Source of the DNA: Bordetella parapertussis
GTDB lineage: Bacteria > Pseudomonadota > Gammaproteobacteria > Burkholderiales > Burkholderiaceae_B
NCBI GenBank assembly: GCA_945865935.1
Contig: CAMBFI010000010.1
Location: forward strand, 32,271-96,270
Reading direction: 5' to 3'
Length of the DNA: 64,000 nucleotides
Position 1 is the first letter of the stretch. Each line of letters opens with the position of its first letter. The translations under genes and the position numbers were made by a program. Below the pieces are notes generated by a model. That model made no database searches. It was not told where the DNA came from and worked only from the letters and a program-made list of their open reading frames with translations. Shown here piece by piece: positions 51,619 to 60,417 of the stretch.

Positions 51619-52965
51619 ATGCCTATCTCAATGCTTGAATCCGCGATTTTTAAGGATATGTTCGGTACTGCCGCCATGCGTGCCGTGTTTGACGACGCTG
51701 CGACGCTTTACCGCTACACCGAGACCGAGATTGCATTGGCTAAAGTTCAGGGTGATCTAGGCGTTATCCCGAAGGCGGCCGCCATCGCTATTGGTCAGCG
51801 TGCTGACTCGACCAAACTTGATCTGGTGGAACTGAAGCGCGAAACTGAGATCGTCGGTTATCCGATTTTGCCTCTGGTGCATCAGTTATCCAAAATGTGC
51901 GGCCCAGAGGGCGAGTATTTGCATTGGGGTGCGACCACGCAGGACATCATGGATACCGCCACGGTGTTGCAGGTGCGCGCAGCGCTAGAGATCATCGAAA
52001 CCGATCTGACGGAGCTCGACCAGATTCTGGATCAGTTGTCCGCCACCTATCGCGATGCACCAATGGCTGGCCGTACACACTTACAGCATGCCTTACCGAT
52101 TACGTTTGGCTACAAGGCGGCGGTGTGGTTGTTGATGGTGCGACGTCATCGTGAGCGGCTTGAACAACTTAAGCCTCGCGTATTGATTGGCCAGTTTGGT
52201 GGTGCAGCGGGTACGCTCGCTTCGCTAGGTGAGCAGGGTCTACCAGTGCAGGCAGCGCTAATGAAGGAACTTGGGTTGGGTTTGGCGCCTGTCACTTGGC
52301 ACGTTGCACGCGACGGGTTGGTGGAGACCATCCAGTTTTTGGCGCTTGTCACGGGATCACTTGGCAAGATAGCCTTCGACATTATGCTGATGATGACGAA
52401 CGAGCTCGGCGAAGCGTTTGAGCCGTTTGTCAAAGGGCGTGGTGCATCAAGCACGATGCCTCAAAAACGCAATCCCATTTCCTGCGAACTGATGTTGAGT
52501 GCCTCTAAAGCCGTCAGGCAGCACGCGGGCTTAGCGTTAGATGCGATGGTTCAAGATTTCGAGCGCGCAACGGGTCCTTGGCATATTGAATGGTCTGCGA
52601 TTCCGGAGTCATTTGTTTTGACGGCGGGGGCACTACGTCAGGCGAAATTTATGCTGAGCGGTCTGGAAGTGGATACGCAGCGCATGCTGAAAAACCTAGA
52701 TTTGACGGGCGGCCTTATTGTGGCCGAGGCGGTGATGATGGGCTTGGCCCCACACATTGGTCGCCAAACTGCGCACGACGTGGTCTATGACGCCTGTCGT
52801 CTTGCGGCCACGCAAGGCAAGAAGCTGGCTGAAGTGTTGTATTTGGATCCGAAGGTGAGCGCCAAGCTTGATCGTGCGCGCATCGATGCATTGTGTGATC
52901 CCGCGAACTATTTAGGGGCTGCGCCGCAGATGGTTGATCAGATGCGCGCTTGGCACAAGACCTAA
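51619..52965 (+). CDS. PcaB-like member of the fumarase/aspartase superfamily
   Basis: 448 residues. Superfamily motif GRGASSTMPQKRNP (about 273-286), with HWGATTQDIMDT and GRTHLQHALPITFG bearing the other active-site residues. Closest by eye to 3-carboxy-cis,cis-muconate cycloisomerase and to adenylosuccinate lyase-type C-N lyases. No other protocatechuate genes (pcaHG, pcaC, pcaD) are in the window, so cycloisomerase activity is doubtful; addition or elimination of fumarate, as in argininosuccinate- or EDDS-lyase-like enzymes, is equally possible. First gene of the long plus-strand cluster. Confidence 0.85.
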   Translation: MPISMLESAIFKDMFGTAAMRAVFDDAATLYRYTETEIALAKVQGDLGVIPKAAAIAIGQRADSTKLDLVELKRETEIVGYPILPLVHQLSKMCGPEGEYLHWGATTQDIMDTATVLQVRAALEIIETDLTELDQILDQLSATYRDAPMAGRTHLQHALPITFGYKAAVWLLMVRRHRERLEQLKPRVLIGQFGGAAGTLASLGEQGLPVQAALMKELGLGLAPVTWHVARDGLVETIQFLALVTGSLGKIAFDIMLMMTNELGEAFEPFVKGRGASSTMPQKRNPISCELMLSASKAVRQHAGLALDAMVQDFERATGPWHIEWSAIPESFVLTAGALRQAKFMLSGLEVDTQRMLKNLDLTGGLIVAEAVMMGLAPHIGRQTAHDVVYDACRLAATQGKKLAEVLYLDPKVSAKLDRARIDALCDPANYLGAAPQMVDQMRAWHKT

Positions 52966-53022
52966 GTTTGCACCAGAGTACTGACTAAAATTAAAAAAAT
53001 CTAATTATTCAAAGGAGACATC

Positions 53023-53826
53023 ATGGGAAGCGTATCTTCAATTGTCATGAACACTTCACCCAAGATTCCACCTGGGCCGCTCAAAGATCGTGTGAGTGCC
53101 GAGGAGTGGAATACAAGAGTGGAGCTTGCGGCGTGCTATCGCCTCGTGTCCCTCTATGGCATGACCGATATGATCGCCAATCATATTTCTGCCATGGTGC
53201 CGGGCGAGCCTAATCATTATCTGATTAATCCTTACGGCATGTTGTACGAAGAAATCACGGCCTCTAGTTTGATCAAAATTGATATCGACGGAAAAATCAT
53301 CGACCGACCAAATGAAAATTACGGTATCAATCGGACAGGTTTTGTGATTCACAGCGCGATTCACTCTGTTCGGCCTGATGCCTCGTGCATCATCCATACA
53401 CACACGCGTGCTGGCATGACGGTCTCGACCTTAAAGTGTGGCTTATTACCACTTACGCAAACTGCAACGCGATTCGCTCGTGTCGCGTATCACCACTTTG
53501 AGGGGATCTCGGTCGATCTATCTGAACAAAAAAGTTTGCAGCGCGATTTAGGCGATGCAGAAGTGATGATTTTGCACAACCATGGTCTATTAGCGGTTGG
53601 CCCGTCCATTCCTGAGGCCTTCAACACCATTTATCGTCTGGAGTTAGCTTGTAAAGTACAAGTAGATGCGATGGCGTGTAATGCCGAGCTGATTATCCCA
53701 GAGCCTGAAGTCGTCGCAAAAGCAAATGCACAGTGGAATCCAAGTGTTACCAGGCGCTATGGCATTCTTGAATGGCCTGCGATGCTGCGCCAGCTTGATA
53801 AAAAAGACGATAGCTATAAGCAATAA
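53023..53826 (+). CDS. Class II aldolase/adducin family protein
   Basis: 267 residues; AAAGGAGA before ATG 53023. The zinc-binding HxH of class II aldolases is in IIHTHTRAGM and a later His in ILHNHGLLAVGPS; LINPYGMLYEEITASSLIKID shortened to NPYGMLYEEI is a family block. Could cleave or epimerise a phosphorylated sugar, or decarboxylate/isomerise a hydroxy acid. It lies 57 bases after the PcaB-like gene and the hydroxyacid dehydrogenase follows after a single base. Confidence 0.92.
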   Translation: MGSVSSIVMNTSPKIPPGPLKDRVSAEEWNTRVELAACYRLVSLYGMTDMIANHISAMVPGEPNHYLINPYGMLYEEITASSLIKIDIDGKIIDRPNENYGINRTGFVIHSAIHSVRPDASCIIHTHTRAGMTVSTLKCGLLPLTQTATRFARVAYHHFEGISVDLSEQKSLQRDLGDAEVMILHNHGLLAVGPSIPEAFNTIYRLELACKVQVDAMACNAELIIPEPEVVAKANAQWNPSVTRRYGILEWPAMLRQLDKKDDSYKQ

Positions 53827-53827
53827 G

Positions 53828-54778
53828 ATGACGCAACACGCCAAGCCCGAGGTGATTGTCGCTTTCCCGGTTGCCGCCTCGGCGCTCGAGGTCTTGCGTG
53901 CGCACTACACCGTGCATCACGTGCCCGTGATTGCCGAGCGACAAGCAGCAGTCGAAAAAATCGGTGGGCGCATTGTTGCGGTGATCACAAATGGGACCTA
54001 CGGCTGGGATGCTGCGCTGATGCGCCAGATGCCCAAGCTGAAAGTGGTTGCCGCGTTTGGTGCGGGCTACGAGAACATTGATGTCTTAGCGGCGCACCAA
54101 CTAGGTATTGCGACGAGTAATGGTCGTGGCACCAACACGCTCAGTGTGGCGGATCATGCGCTCGCTCTGTTGTTTGCCATCGTCCGTGACATTGTCGTGT
54201 CTGCTGAAGGGTTGCAACAGGGCAAGTGGCAGAATATTCGTCACGCGCGCCCAGATATTTCTGGGCGTCGCTTGGGGATTTTTGGTCTTGGTTTGATTGG
54301 GCAGGCAATTGCCACGCGTGCGCGTGCGTTTGACATGTCAATTGCCTATTGCAACCGTAAGCCCAACCCGGACGTGGACTATGCGTTCGTGCCTACCCTT
54401 CACGCCTTGGCGGGACAGGTGGATTTTTTGATTTGTGCTGCACCAGGGGGCGCTGAAACACGACATACGGTGAACGCTGCGGTCTTGCAGGCGCTGGGGC
54501 CCCAGGGTTACCTCGTGAATGTGGGGCGCGGTTCGGTCGTGGATTCAGACGCCTTGTCGTTTGCGTTGCGTCATGGACAGATCGCTGGTGCCGGCCTAGA
54601 TGTGTTTGAGGGAGAGCCCCATTTACCTGAAGCGCTGAAGGGACTCCCTAACCTCATCGTTACTCCCCATGTCGCTGGGTTCTCTCCCGATTCATTCGCG
54701 GCCTATCTACGGTCGGTTGTCGATAACGTTGATGCGTGCCTGGCAGGGCGCTCGGCGCTGACCCCCATTCCACTCTAG
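53828..54778 (+). CDS. D-isomer-specific 2-hydroxyacid dehydrogenase (second copy)
   Basis: 316 residues from ATG 53828, one base after the aldolase stop; the in-frame upstream starts lie within the aldolase gene. Rossmann motif GIFGLGLIGQAIATRA, catalytic Arg in VNVGRGSVVD, Glu in VFEGEP and His in TPHVAGFS. AFGAGYENIDV and GTNTLSVADHALALL match the paralogue at 11298-12248, which has the same length. It links hydroxy acids and 2-oxo acids in the cluster. Confidence 0.92.
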   Translation: MTQHAKPEVIVAFPVAASALEVLRAHYTVHHVPVIAERQAAVEKIGGRIVAVITNGTYGWDAALMRQMPKLKVVAAFGAGYENIDVLAAHQLGIATSNGRGTNTLSVADHALALLFAIVRDIVVSAEGLQQGKWQNIRHARPDISGRRLGIFGLGLIGQAIATRARAFDMSIAYCNRKPNPDVDYAFVPTLHALAGQVDFLICAAPGGAETRHTVNAAVLQALGPQGYLVNVGRGSVVDSDALSFALRHGQIAGAGLDVFEGEPHLPEALKGLPNLIVTPHVAGFSPDSFAAYLRSVVDNVDACLAGRSALTPIPL

Positions 54779-54858
54779 TTTTGCCCAGCTTGACAGTTAG
54801 CAGACTGTCAGCGACACTTTGTCCGGACAAACAACTAAACCAGACAAAAGAGGGTGGA

Positions 54859-55359
54859 ATGGAGATTAAAAAAGTCGGGGACAAACGCTATCAAACTAGC
54901 TACGGTCGATATCTCGAGGACTTTGAGCTTGGCGCCGTGTACGAGCATCGCCCCGGACGAACGATTTCCGAAGCCGACAATACGCAGTTTTCGCTGATGA
55001 CGATGAATTTTCATCCCATGCATTGCGATGCTGCGTTTGCGGCGAAGAGCGAATTTGGCAAATTATTGGTTAATAGCGGACTCACACTCGCAGTGGTTTT
55101 GGGGATGACGGTCAATGACATTAGCGGCAAGGCGATTGCTAATTTAGGCTGGAAGGAAATCAATCTCACTGCACCGGTTTTCCCGGGTGATACCTTGTAC
55201 GCTGAATCTGAGGTGCTCGAAGTGCGTGAATCCAAAAGTCGACCTACACAAGGCATGGTGACCGTACGCACACGTGCGTTTAACCAAAATGGCGTGGAGA
55301 TTATGAACTTCGTTCGAACAGCCCTCGTACCAAAGCGTGGTCACGGTGTGGGTGATTAA
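54859..55359 (+). CDS. MaoC family hydratase
   Basis: 166 residues from ATG 54859, AGAGGG upstream. A single hot-dog domain: YLEDFELGAVYEHRPGRTISEADNTQF shortened to EADNTQF, with the hydratase-2 motif NFHPMHCD (His is catalytic, with Asp/Asn in EADN). Resembles mesaconyl-CoA and (R)-specific enoyl-CoA hydratases. PVFPGDTLYAESEV is the MaoC substrate strand. Adds water to an enoyl-CoA, in line with the acyl-CoA dehydrogenase and CaiB genes downstream. Confidence 0.92.
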   Translation: MEIKKVGDKRYQTSYGRYLEDFELGAVYEHRPGRTISEADNTQFSLMTMNFHPMHCDAAFAAKSEFGKLLVNSGLTLAVVLGMTVNDISGKAIANLGWKEINLTAPVFPGDTLYAESEVLEVRESKSRPTQGMVTVRTRAFNQNGVEIMNFVRTALVPKRGHGVGD

Positions 55360-55423
55360 ACGTATCTTCCCAATGTTATGTAGCTGAACCGGTAGTTCCA
55401 TTAAAAATACAAGAGGCAAGATA

Positions 55424-55786
55424 ATGAAAATGATCAAGCGCTTCACCCTCGTTCTAAGCTCAATGGTCCTCGCGTCGATGGCGTTGACAAGTCATGCACA
55501 GTATCCAGAAAGTCCAGTCAAGATGATTGTTGGTTTCCCACCTGGGCAAGCGACTGATATCGTGGCACGCTATATGGCACAAAAGTTTGCCGACAATATC
55601 CCTGGATCGAACTTCATCGTAGATAACCGTCCCGGTGCCTCTGGGATCCTGGGTAGTCGTATTGTCGCGGGCGCCACGCCTGACGGACTGACATTAATGA
55701 TGGGCTCGAGCGCGACCTTAGCCGTGAACCCGGCGTTATATAAAGACCTGCCTTACGACGTATTTTCCGGTGCCAAGGTCGACTAA
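55424..55786 (+). pseudogene. Truncated Bug/TctC receptor (N-terminal third only)
   Basis: 120 residues: signal peptide ending LTSHAQ, then YPESPVKMIVGFPPGQATDI, DNRPGASGILGS, TPDGLTLMMGSS and the ordinary start of the next motif, KDLPYD. Then the reading frame ends VFSGAKVD. A complete Bug protein is about 325 residues, so two thirds, including most of the ligand pocket and the second domain, are gone. The next gene begins nine bases later, so this is a deletion, not a frameshift. Ribosome site AGAGG and start are intact, so a peptide may still be made. Confidence 0.85.
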
Positions 55787-55795
55787 CTCGAGATC

Positions 55796-57208
55796 ATGAT
55801 GACAAACCAGACACCCAGTACCCCTGCAGCAGGCCGCGCAATTTCAGAACAAATCGCCGCCTTCGCGACTAATTTAAAGGCCGCGGATATCCCGCCCGCA
55901 GTGCGTGAGCGCGCCAAGCTATTGATGCTTGATGCGTTTGGGATTGCGCTGGCCTCGCATGGCTATGATTTTTCAAAGCGTGCGATGGCAGCGATCACGG
56001 AATTGGACTCGGGTGGTGACTCAGCGGTGTTAGGGTCCAATAAACGCTTAGATCTCCGAAATTCTATTTTGATGAATGGCATTTTGATTCATGGCTTGGA
56101 CTATGACGATACACATGCCCAAGGCGTGATTCATACGACGACCTCGACGTTGCCTACTGCGCTGGCTGTCGCGGCCAAGCACGACAAAAGCGGTGCCGAC
56201 ATGCTCACCGCTTTTGTGCTTGGCGTGGAAGTCGCCGCGCGACTTGGGTCGGTTGCCAAAGGTGGCTTTCATCAAATCGGCTTTCATCCAACCGGATTAA
56301 TCGGCACCTTCGGATGCACGATGCTAACGGGCTGGTTGCTTGGATTGAATGCAGCGCAGTATGTGGATGCACAAGGAATTGCCTTGTCGGTCGCCTCCGG
56401 GAGTCTGGAGTTTCTCAATGACGGTGCCTGGAATAAGCGGATGCATCCCGGGTGGGCAGGGTATGCAGGCGTGACGGCTGCGACCTTCGGTCGTCATGGC
56501 TATACCGGAACGCGCCTAGCCTACGAAGGGCGCTTCGGTTTATACGCCAGCCACCTCGCTGGTCGTGATGATTACGACTTAAGCTTGGCCACAAAAGATC
56601 TAGGTAAGGTCTGGGAATTAGAGCGCGTGTCGGTCAAGCCGCTGCCCGCCTGTCATTTCACCCACGCTGGCGTTGACGCCGCTGCGCGTATTTACGCCCA
56701 AGGCGTACGTGCGGATCAGATCAAACGCGTTGAGGTACTTGTGCCCGCTGAAGTCGTGAAGACCGTGTGTGAGCCCGAAGCAGCTAAACGTAAGCCGGCG
56801 AACTCGTACGAGGCGCAGTTCAGCATCCCTTATTTGGTCGGCACGGCTTTGTTAAAAGGACGCCTGACGCTGGACGATATCGACGAGCCTGCTTTGTCAG
56901 ACCCTAAGGTCTTGGCACTGGCGGCAATCACTGAATACTCGGTGGATCCTGCTAGTCAATTCCCCAAGTACTTCGATGGTGAGGTGATTGTCGAACTAAA
57001 AGATGGTCGCATCATTCGTGAGCGTGAAGCGATGAACCGAGGCTCGGTTGATCGACCACTGACTGCTCAGGACATCATTACAAAGTATCGCGACAACGCG
57101 GCTCGACAAGTGTCCGCTACGCGCAGTCTTGAAATCGAAGAGCGTGTGTTAGGCCTTGAAAAAGGTTCAGCCCGAGAACTGGCGACCTGTCTCGGCCGTG
57201 TCACCTAA
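55796..57208 (+). CDS. MmgE/PrpD family protein
   Basis: 470 residues, starting at ATG 55796 (55799 is also possible). The MmgE/PrpD motif region LDYDDTHAQGVIHTTTSTLP (about 98-117) and GFHPTGLIGTFG are the catalytic stretch of 2-methylcitrate dehydratase and cis-aconitate decarboxylase. CHFTHAGVDAAARI is further along. Substrates of this family are methylcitrate, cis-aconitate and iminodisuccinate-like acids; none can be chosen from the sequence. It follows the truncated receptor by nine bases, the deletion point. Confidence 0.93.
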   Translation: MMTNQTPSTPAAGRAISEQIAAFATNLKAADIPPAVRERAKLLMLDAFGIALASHGYDFSKRAMAAITELDSGGDSAVLGSNKRLDLRNSILMNGILIHGLDYDDTHAQGVIHTTTSTLPTALAVAAKHDKSGADMLTAFVLGVEVAARLGSVAKGGFHQIGFHPTGLIGTFGCTMLTGWLLGLNAAQYVDAQGIALSVASGSLEFLNDGAWNKRMHPGWAGYAGVTAATFGRHGYTGTRLAYEGRFGLYASHLAGRDDYDLSLATKDLGKVWELERVSVKPLPACHFTHAGVDAAARIYAQGVRADQIKRVEVLVPAEVVKTVCEPEAAKRKPANSYEAQFSIPYLVGTALLKGRLTLDDIDEPALSDPKVLALAAITEYSVDPASQFPKYFDGEVIVELKDGRIIREREAMNRGSVDRPLTAQDIITKYRDNAARQVSATRSLEIEERVLGLEKGSARELATCLGRVT

Positions 57209-57263
57209 CCCCCATTTTATTTATCTATTAACAAACTAAGCGCAGCACCGGAGATTAGAAACA

Positions 57264-58418
57264 ATGAGTACTCAAGACGCAGATCAGGAACGCATCATTC
57301 TCGACATGGTCGATCGTTTCTTAGAAAAAGAAGTCAAGCCTTACGCTTGGCAACTCGAGCATGACGATGAATACCCGGCAGAGATTGTCGAGAAGATGAA
57401 AGAAATGGGCCTTTTCGGCTGCCTCATTGCACCTGAGTATGGTGGCCTTGGCTTGTCGACTGTGACCTACGCCAAAATCATCGAACACATTTCGGTTGTA
57501 TGGATGTCGGTTTCTGGCATTATCAATTCACACATCATCATGGCTGCAGCCCTGCAGAGAAACGGCACTGAAGAGCAAAAGCGCGCTTTCTTGCCGCGCT
57601 TTGCCACAGGAGAGCTGCGCGGCGGTATCGCGTTGACTGAACCCGACTGCGGCACGGACTTGCAGGCTATTCGGACCACGGCTGTGCGCGATGGTGACGA
57701 CTACATCATTCACGGCAACAAGATGTGGATCTCAAATGGCATCTACGGAAACTGCTTTGCGGTGTTGGTCAAGACCGATCCGACTGCGAGCCCACGCCAT
57801 AAGGGAATGAGTTTGTTTCTGGTTGAAAAGAGCGACGCATTTCGCGCAAGCCGAAAGCTGGAAAAACTTGGCTATAAAGGGATTGATTCGGCCGAACTCG
57901 TGTTCGATCAGTGCCGGGTGCCTGCTAGCCAGTTAATCGGTGGCAAAGAAGGCAAGGGCCTGCAAATGATTTTGAACGGTCTAGAGCTCGGCCGGATTAA
58001 CGTTGCCGCGCGTGGCGTGGGTGTCGCGCAGGCTGCACAAAACGAAGCGGTTAAGTATTCGCAGCAGCGCAAAACGTTTGGTAAGCAGATTTGTGAGCAT
58101 CAAGCGATTCAGCTCAAGTTGGGAGACATGGCAACGCGAACCGAAGCCTCAAGGCTGTTAACCATGCGTGCGGCAGAAGCCTATGACCGCGGCGAACGTT
58201 GCGACATGGAGGCAGGCATGGCCAAATTGTTCGCGACCGAATCGGCCTTAGAGAACAGCATGGAAGCGATGCGCGTGCATGGTGGCTATGGTTATTCAAA
58301 AGAATACTTGGTTGAGCGTTTCTATCGCGATGCGCCACTCCTGACGATTGGTGAAGGCACCAATGAAATGCAACGCATCATTATTGCCAAACAGTTGATC
58401 GCAAGGAACCCCATATGA
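57264..58418 (+). CDS. Acyl-CoA dehydrogenase
   Basis: 384 residues. FAD-dependent desaturase of the acyl-CoA family: ALTEPDCGTDLQAIRTTAV, WISNGIYGNCFAVLVKT and QICEHQAIQLKLGDMAT are the flavin and substrate blocks. The catalytic glutamate is Glu364 in GEGTNEMQR, a position used by glutaryl/isobutyryl and short-branched enzymes. FAD-stacking VHGGYGYSKEYLVER is present. Its stop overlaps the CaiB start by four bases (ATGA). Confidence 0.95.
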   Translation: MSTQDADQERIILDMVDRFLEKEVKPYAWQLEHDDEYPAEIVEKMKEMGLFGCLIAPEYGGLGLSTVTYAKIIEHISVVWMSVSGIINSHIIMAAALQRNGTEEQKRAFLPRFATGELRGGIALTEPDCGTDLQAIRTTAVRDGDDYIIHGNKMWISNGIYGNCFAVLVKTDPTASPRHKGMSLFLVEKSDAFRASRKLEKLGYKGIDSAELVFDQCRVPASQLIGGKEGKGLQMILNGLELGRINVAARGVGVAQAAQNEAVKYSQQRKTFGKQICEHQAIQLKLGDMATRTEASRLLTMRAAEAYDRGERCDMEAGMAKLFATESALENSMEAMRVHGGYGYSKEYLVERFYRDAPLLTIGEGTNEMQRIIIAKQLIARNPI

Positions 58419-59605
58419 GTTTGCCGCTACAAGGAATGCGGATTCTTGCCATTGAGCAATATGGGGCGGGGCCATTTTCGACTCAGCACTTGGCCGACTT
58501 GGGTGCAGAGGTGATCAAGATTGAGAATCCTCACGATGGTGGCGACGTCGGTCGTGCGGTCGGGCCACATTACTTTGGTCCTGGCGATAGTCATTTCTAT
58601 CAAGCATTCAATCGCAACAAAAAGAGCATCCGGCTAGACCTCAAGCAAGAGGCAGGTCGTGAGGTGTTGCATAAACTGGTTGAACACGCTGATGCGGTAT
58701 TTAACAACTTACGCGGAGATCTGCCCGCCAAGTTGGGTCTGACTTACGAGGCGCTCAAGCACATTCGTAAGGATATCGTGTGCGTGCATTTGTCGGCTTA
58801 CGGACGCGAAGGCGAGCGCGCGGCGTGGCCTGGTTACGACTATTTGATGCAGGCCGAAGCGGGTTATTTGTCCTTGACCGGTGAGCCCGACGGACCACCC
58901 TCGCGTTTCGGTTTGTCGATGATTGATTTAATGACGGGAACCACGGCTGCTCTTGGGCTCGTGTCTGGGGTACTGGGTGCGCGAGCAACCGGAGTAGGGC
59001 GCGATATCGACACGAGTTTGTTTGATGTCGCGATGCATAATCTCGCCTATCTAGCCACGTGGTATCTAAATGGTGGGCATGTCACTGGAAGAGCGCCTCG
59101 CTCGGGCCACCCCTCGCTGGTACCCAGTCAGTTGTACCCAACGAAAGACGGTTGGCTATTTATCATGTGCAACAAAGAAAAATTTTGGCCTGTCTTGGCT
59201 AAGGAACTGGGCCGACCTGAATGGGCGCAACGCCCAGAGTACAGCTCCTATAAAGCCAGACTGGAAAATCGAGATCAATTTAACGCCGATATTGAGAGCG
59301 TGACCTTGACCGATACCACAGCAAACTGGATGAAAAAATTTGCGGGGAAAGTACCCGCGTCTCCCGTCTATGACGTTGCTCAGGCGTTGGATAACCCCTT
59401 TGTGCATTCCCGGCAAGGCGTCGTAAAAACCGCCAGGGCTGATGGCTCCGAGGTGTTGGGTGTGGCTGCACCGATTCGATGCGCTGGTGATGCCGCTCCT
59501 TTGCGCGCTGCACCGACGATGGGGGCTGACACGGACGTGTTGTTGACTTCAGCTGGCTTTACGGCAGAGCAGATAAAGTTCTTGCGTGAGCATGCCGTGC
59601 TTTGA
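58415..59605 (+). CDS. CaiB/BaiF family CoA-transferase (class III)
   Basis: 396 residues. Catalytic aspartate Asp171 in GLSMIDLMTG, preceded by CVHLSAYGREGERAAWPGYD shortened to SAYGREG and the N-terminal LGAEVIKIENP and FNRNKKSIRLDLK. All are class III CoA-transferase features. It moves CoA from succinyl-CoA or acetyl-CoA to a carboxylic acid (known partners include mesaconate, itaconate, citramalate and oxalate). Coupled to the acyl-CoA dehydrogenase, so it likely activates the substrate that enzyme oxidises. Confidence 0.95.
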   Translation: MSLPLQGMRILAIEQYGAGPFSTQHLADLGAEVIKIENPHDGGDVGRAVGPHYFGPGDSHFYQAFNRNKKSIRLDLKQEAGREVLHKLVEHADAVFNNLRGDLPAKLGLTYEALKHIRKDIVCVHLSAYGREGERAAWPGYDYLMQAEAGYLSLTGEPDGPPSRFGLSMIDLMTGTTAALGLVSGVLGARATGVGRDIDTSLFDVAMHNLAYLATWYLNGGHVTGRAPRSGHPSLVPSQLYPTKDGWLFIMCNKEKFWPVLAKELGRPEWAQRPEYSSYKARLENRDQFNADIESVTLTDTTANWMKKFAGKVPASPVYDVAQALDNPFVHSRQGVVKTARADGSEVLGVAAPIRCAGDAAPLRAAPTMGADTDVLLTSAGFTAEQIKFLREHAVL

Positions 59606-59636
59606 GGTTCGGATATTCAGTGAATAGGTTTTCCTG

Positions 59637-60413
59637 ATGAGCAGAGTTGATTCGTCTTTGTCGGTGCCGCGCTACGTACAGGTCGCGCGCACGTTGTTTG
59701 ACGAGATCGAGAACGGGCGCTATGGGGTCGGTAGTTTGCTGCCCACCGAGTTCGAGCTCTGCGCGCAGTTTGGTGTGTCGCGTTTTACCGTTCGTGAGGC
59801 GGTGAAGCAGTTAGTGCACCAAGGCTTAGTCCTGCGACAGCCCGGGGTGGGCAGCCGAGTTCTTGCACGATACCCCGTCAAGCAATACACCCAAACCATG
59901 ACAGGCATCACCGACTTGCGACAGTACGCAAGCGAGACGACCTTGCAAGTGACGCAATCGCAGCTCTTGCATGTGGAGGGTTCGCTCGCGAGCTTGCTCG
60001 AGGTCAACAAGGGAGAAACGTGGCTTCATATTGAAGGCTTGCGTTACCAAGACGATCAAGAGCAGCCTATTTGCTTGACGGATGTGTATATCGCGCCGAG
60101 ATTTCGATCTATAGAGGGTGTGCAAGGCGCAATGCGTGAACCGCTTTATCGCCTCTTAGAGAAACAGTTTGGCTGCACGATTAAGGCCGTACAACAAGAG
60201 ATTCGCGCCATGGTGCTCAGTGCACCGCTTGCCAAGAAACTTGGCGTGTCGGCACGTACAGCGGGGCTGTGGATTGCGCGCCGTTACTTCGATGAACGTG
60301 ACGAGCTGGTCGAGTTAGCGGTGAGTGTGCATCCTGCTGAGCGTTTTAGTTATCGTGAATCGTTCAGACGCGACTGGCAATTAAATAACATCAACACCGA
60401 CACCACGCATTGA
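59637..60413 (+). CDS. GntR family regulator with UTRA domain (HutC type)
   Basis: 258 residues. Winged-helix DNA-binding domain to about residue 75 with LLPTEFELCAQFGVSRFTVREAV, followed by a UTRA ligand domain (LHIEGLRYQDDQ, ICLTDVYIAPRF, ARRYFDERDELVELAVS). Last plus-strand gene of the catabolic cluster; it probably senses an intermediate of the pathway and controls the promoter before the PcaB-like gene at about 51545-51618 and/or the Bug gene. Convergent with the LOG gene 4 bases away. Confidence 0.92.
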   Translation: MSRVDSSLSVPRYVQVARTLFDEIENGRYGVGSLLPTEFELCAQFGVSRFTVREAVKQLVHQGLVLRQPGVGSRVLARYPVKQYTQTMTGITDLRQYASETTLQVTQSQLLHVEGSLASLLEVNKGETWLHIEGLRYQDDQEQPICLTDVYIAPRFRSIEGVQGAMREPLYRLLEKQFGCTIKAVQQEIRAMVLSAPLAKKLGVSARTAGLWIARRYFDERDELVELAVSVHPAERFSYRESFRRDWQLNNINTDTTH

Positions 60414-60417
60414 GTGA

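Noticed and set aside
55778..55792. GTCGAC and CTCGAG sites side by side at the receptor truncation point
   Set aside because: They look like cloning sites, but both are six-base sequences expected by chance and flanking sequence is ordinary genome; no vector sequence is seen.
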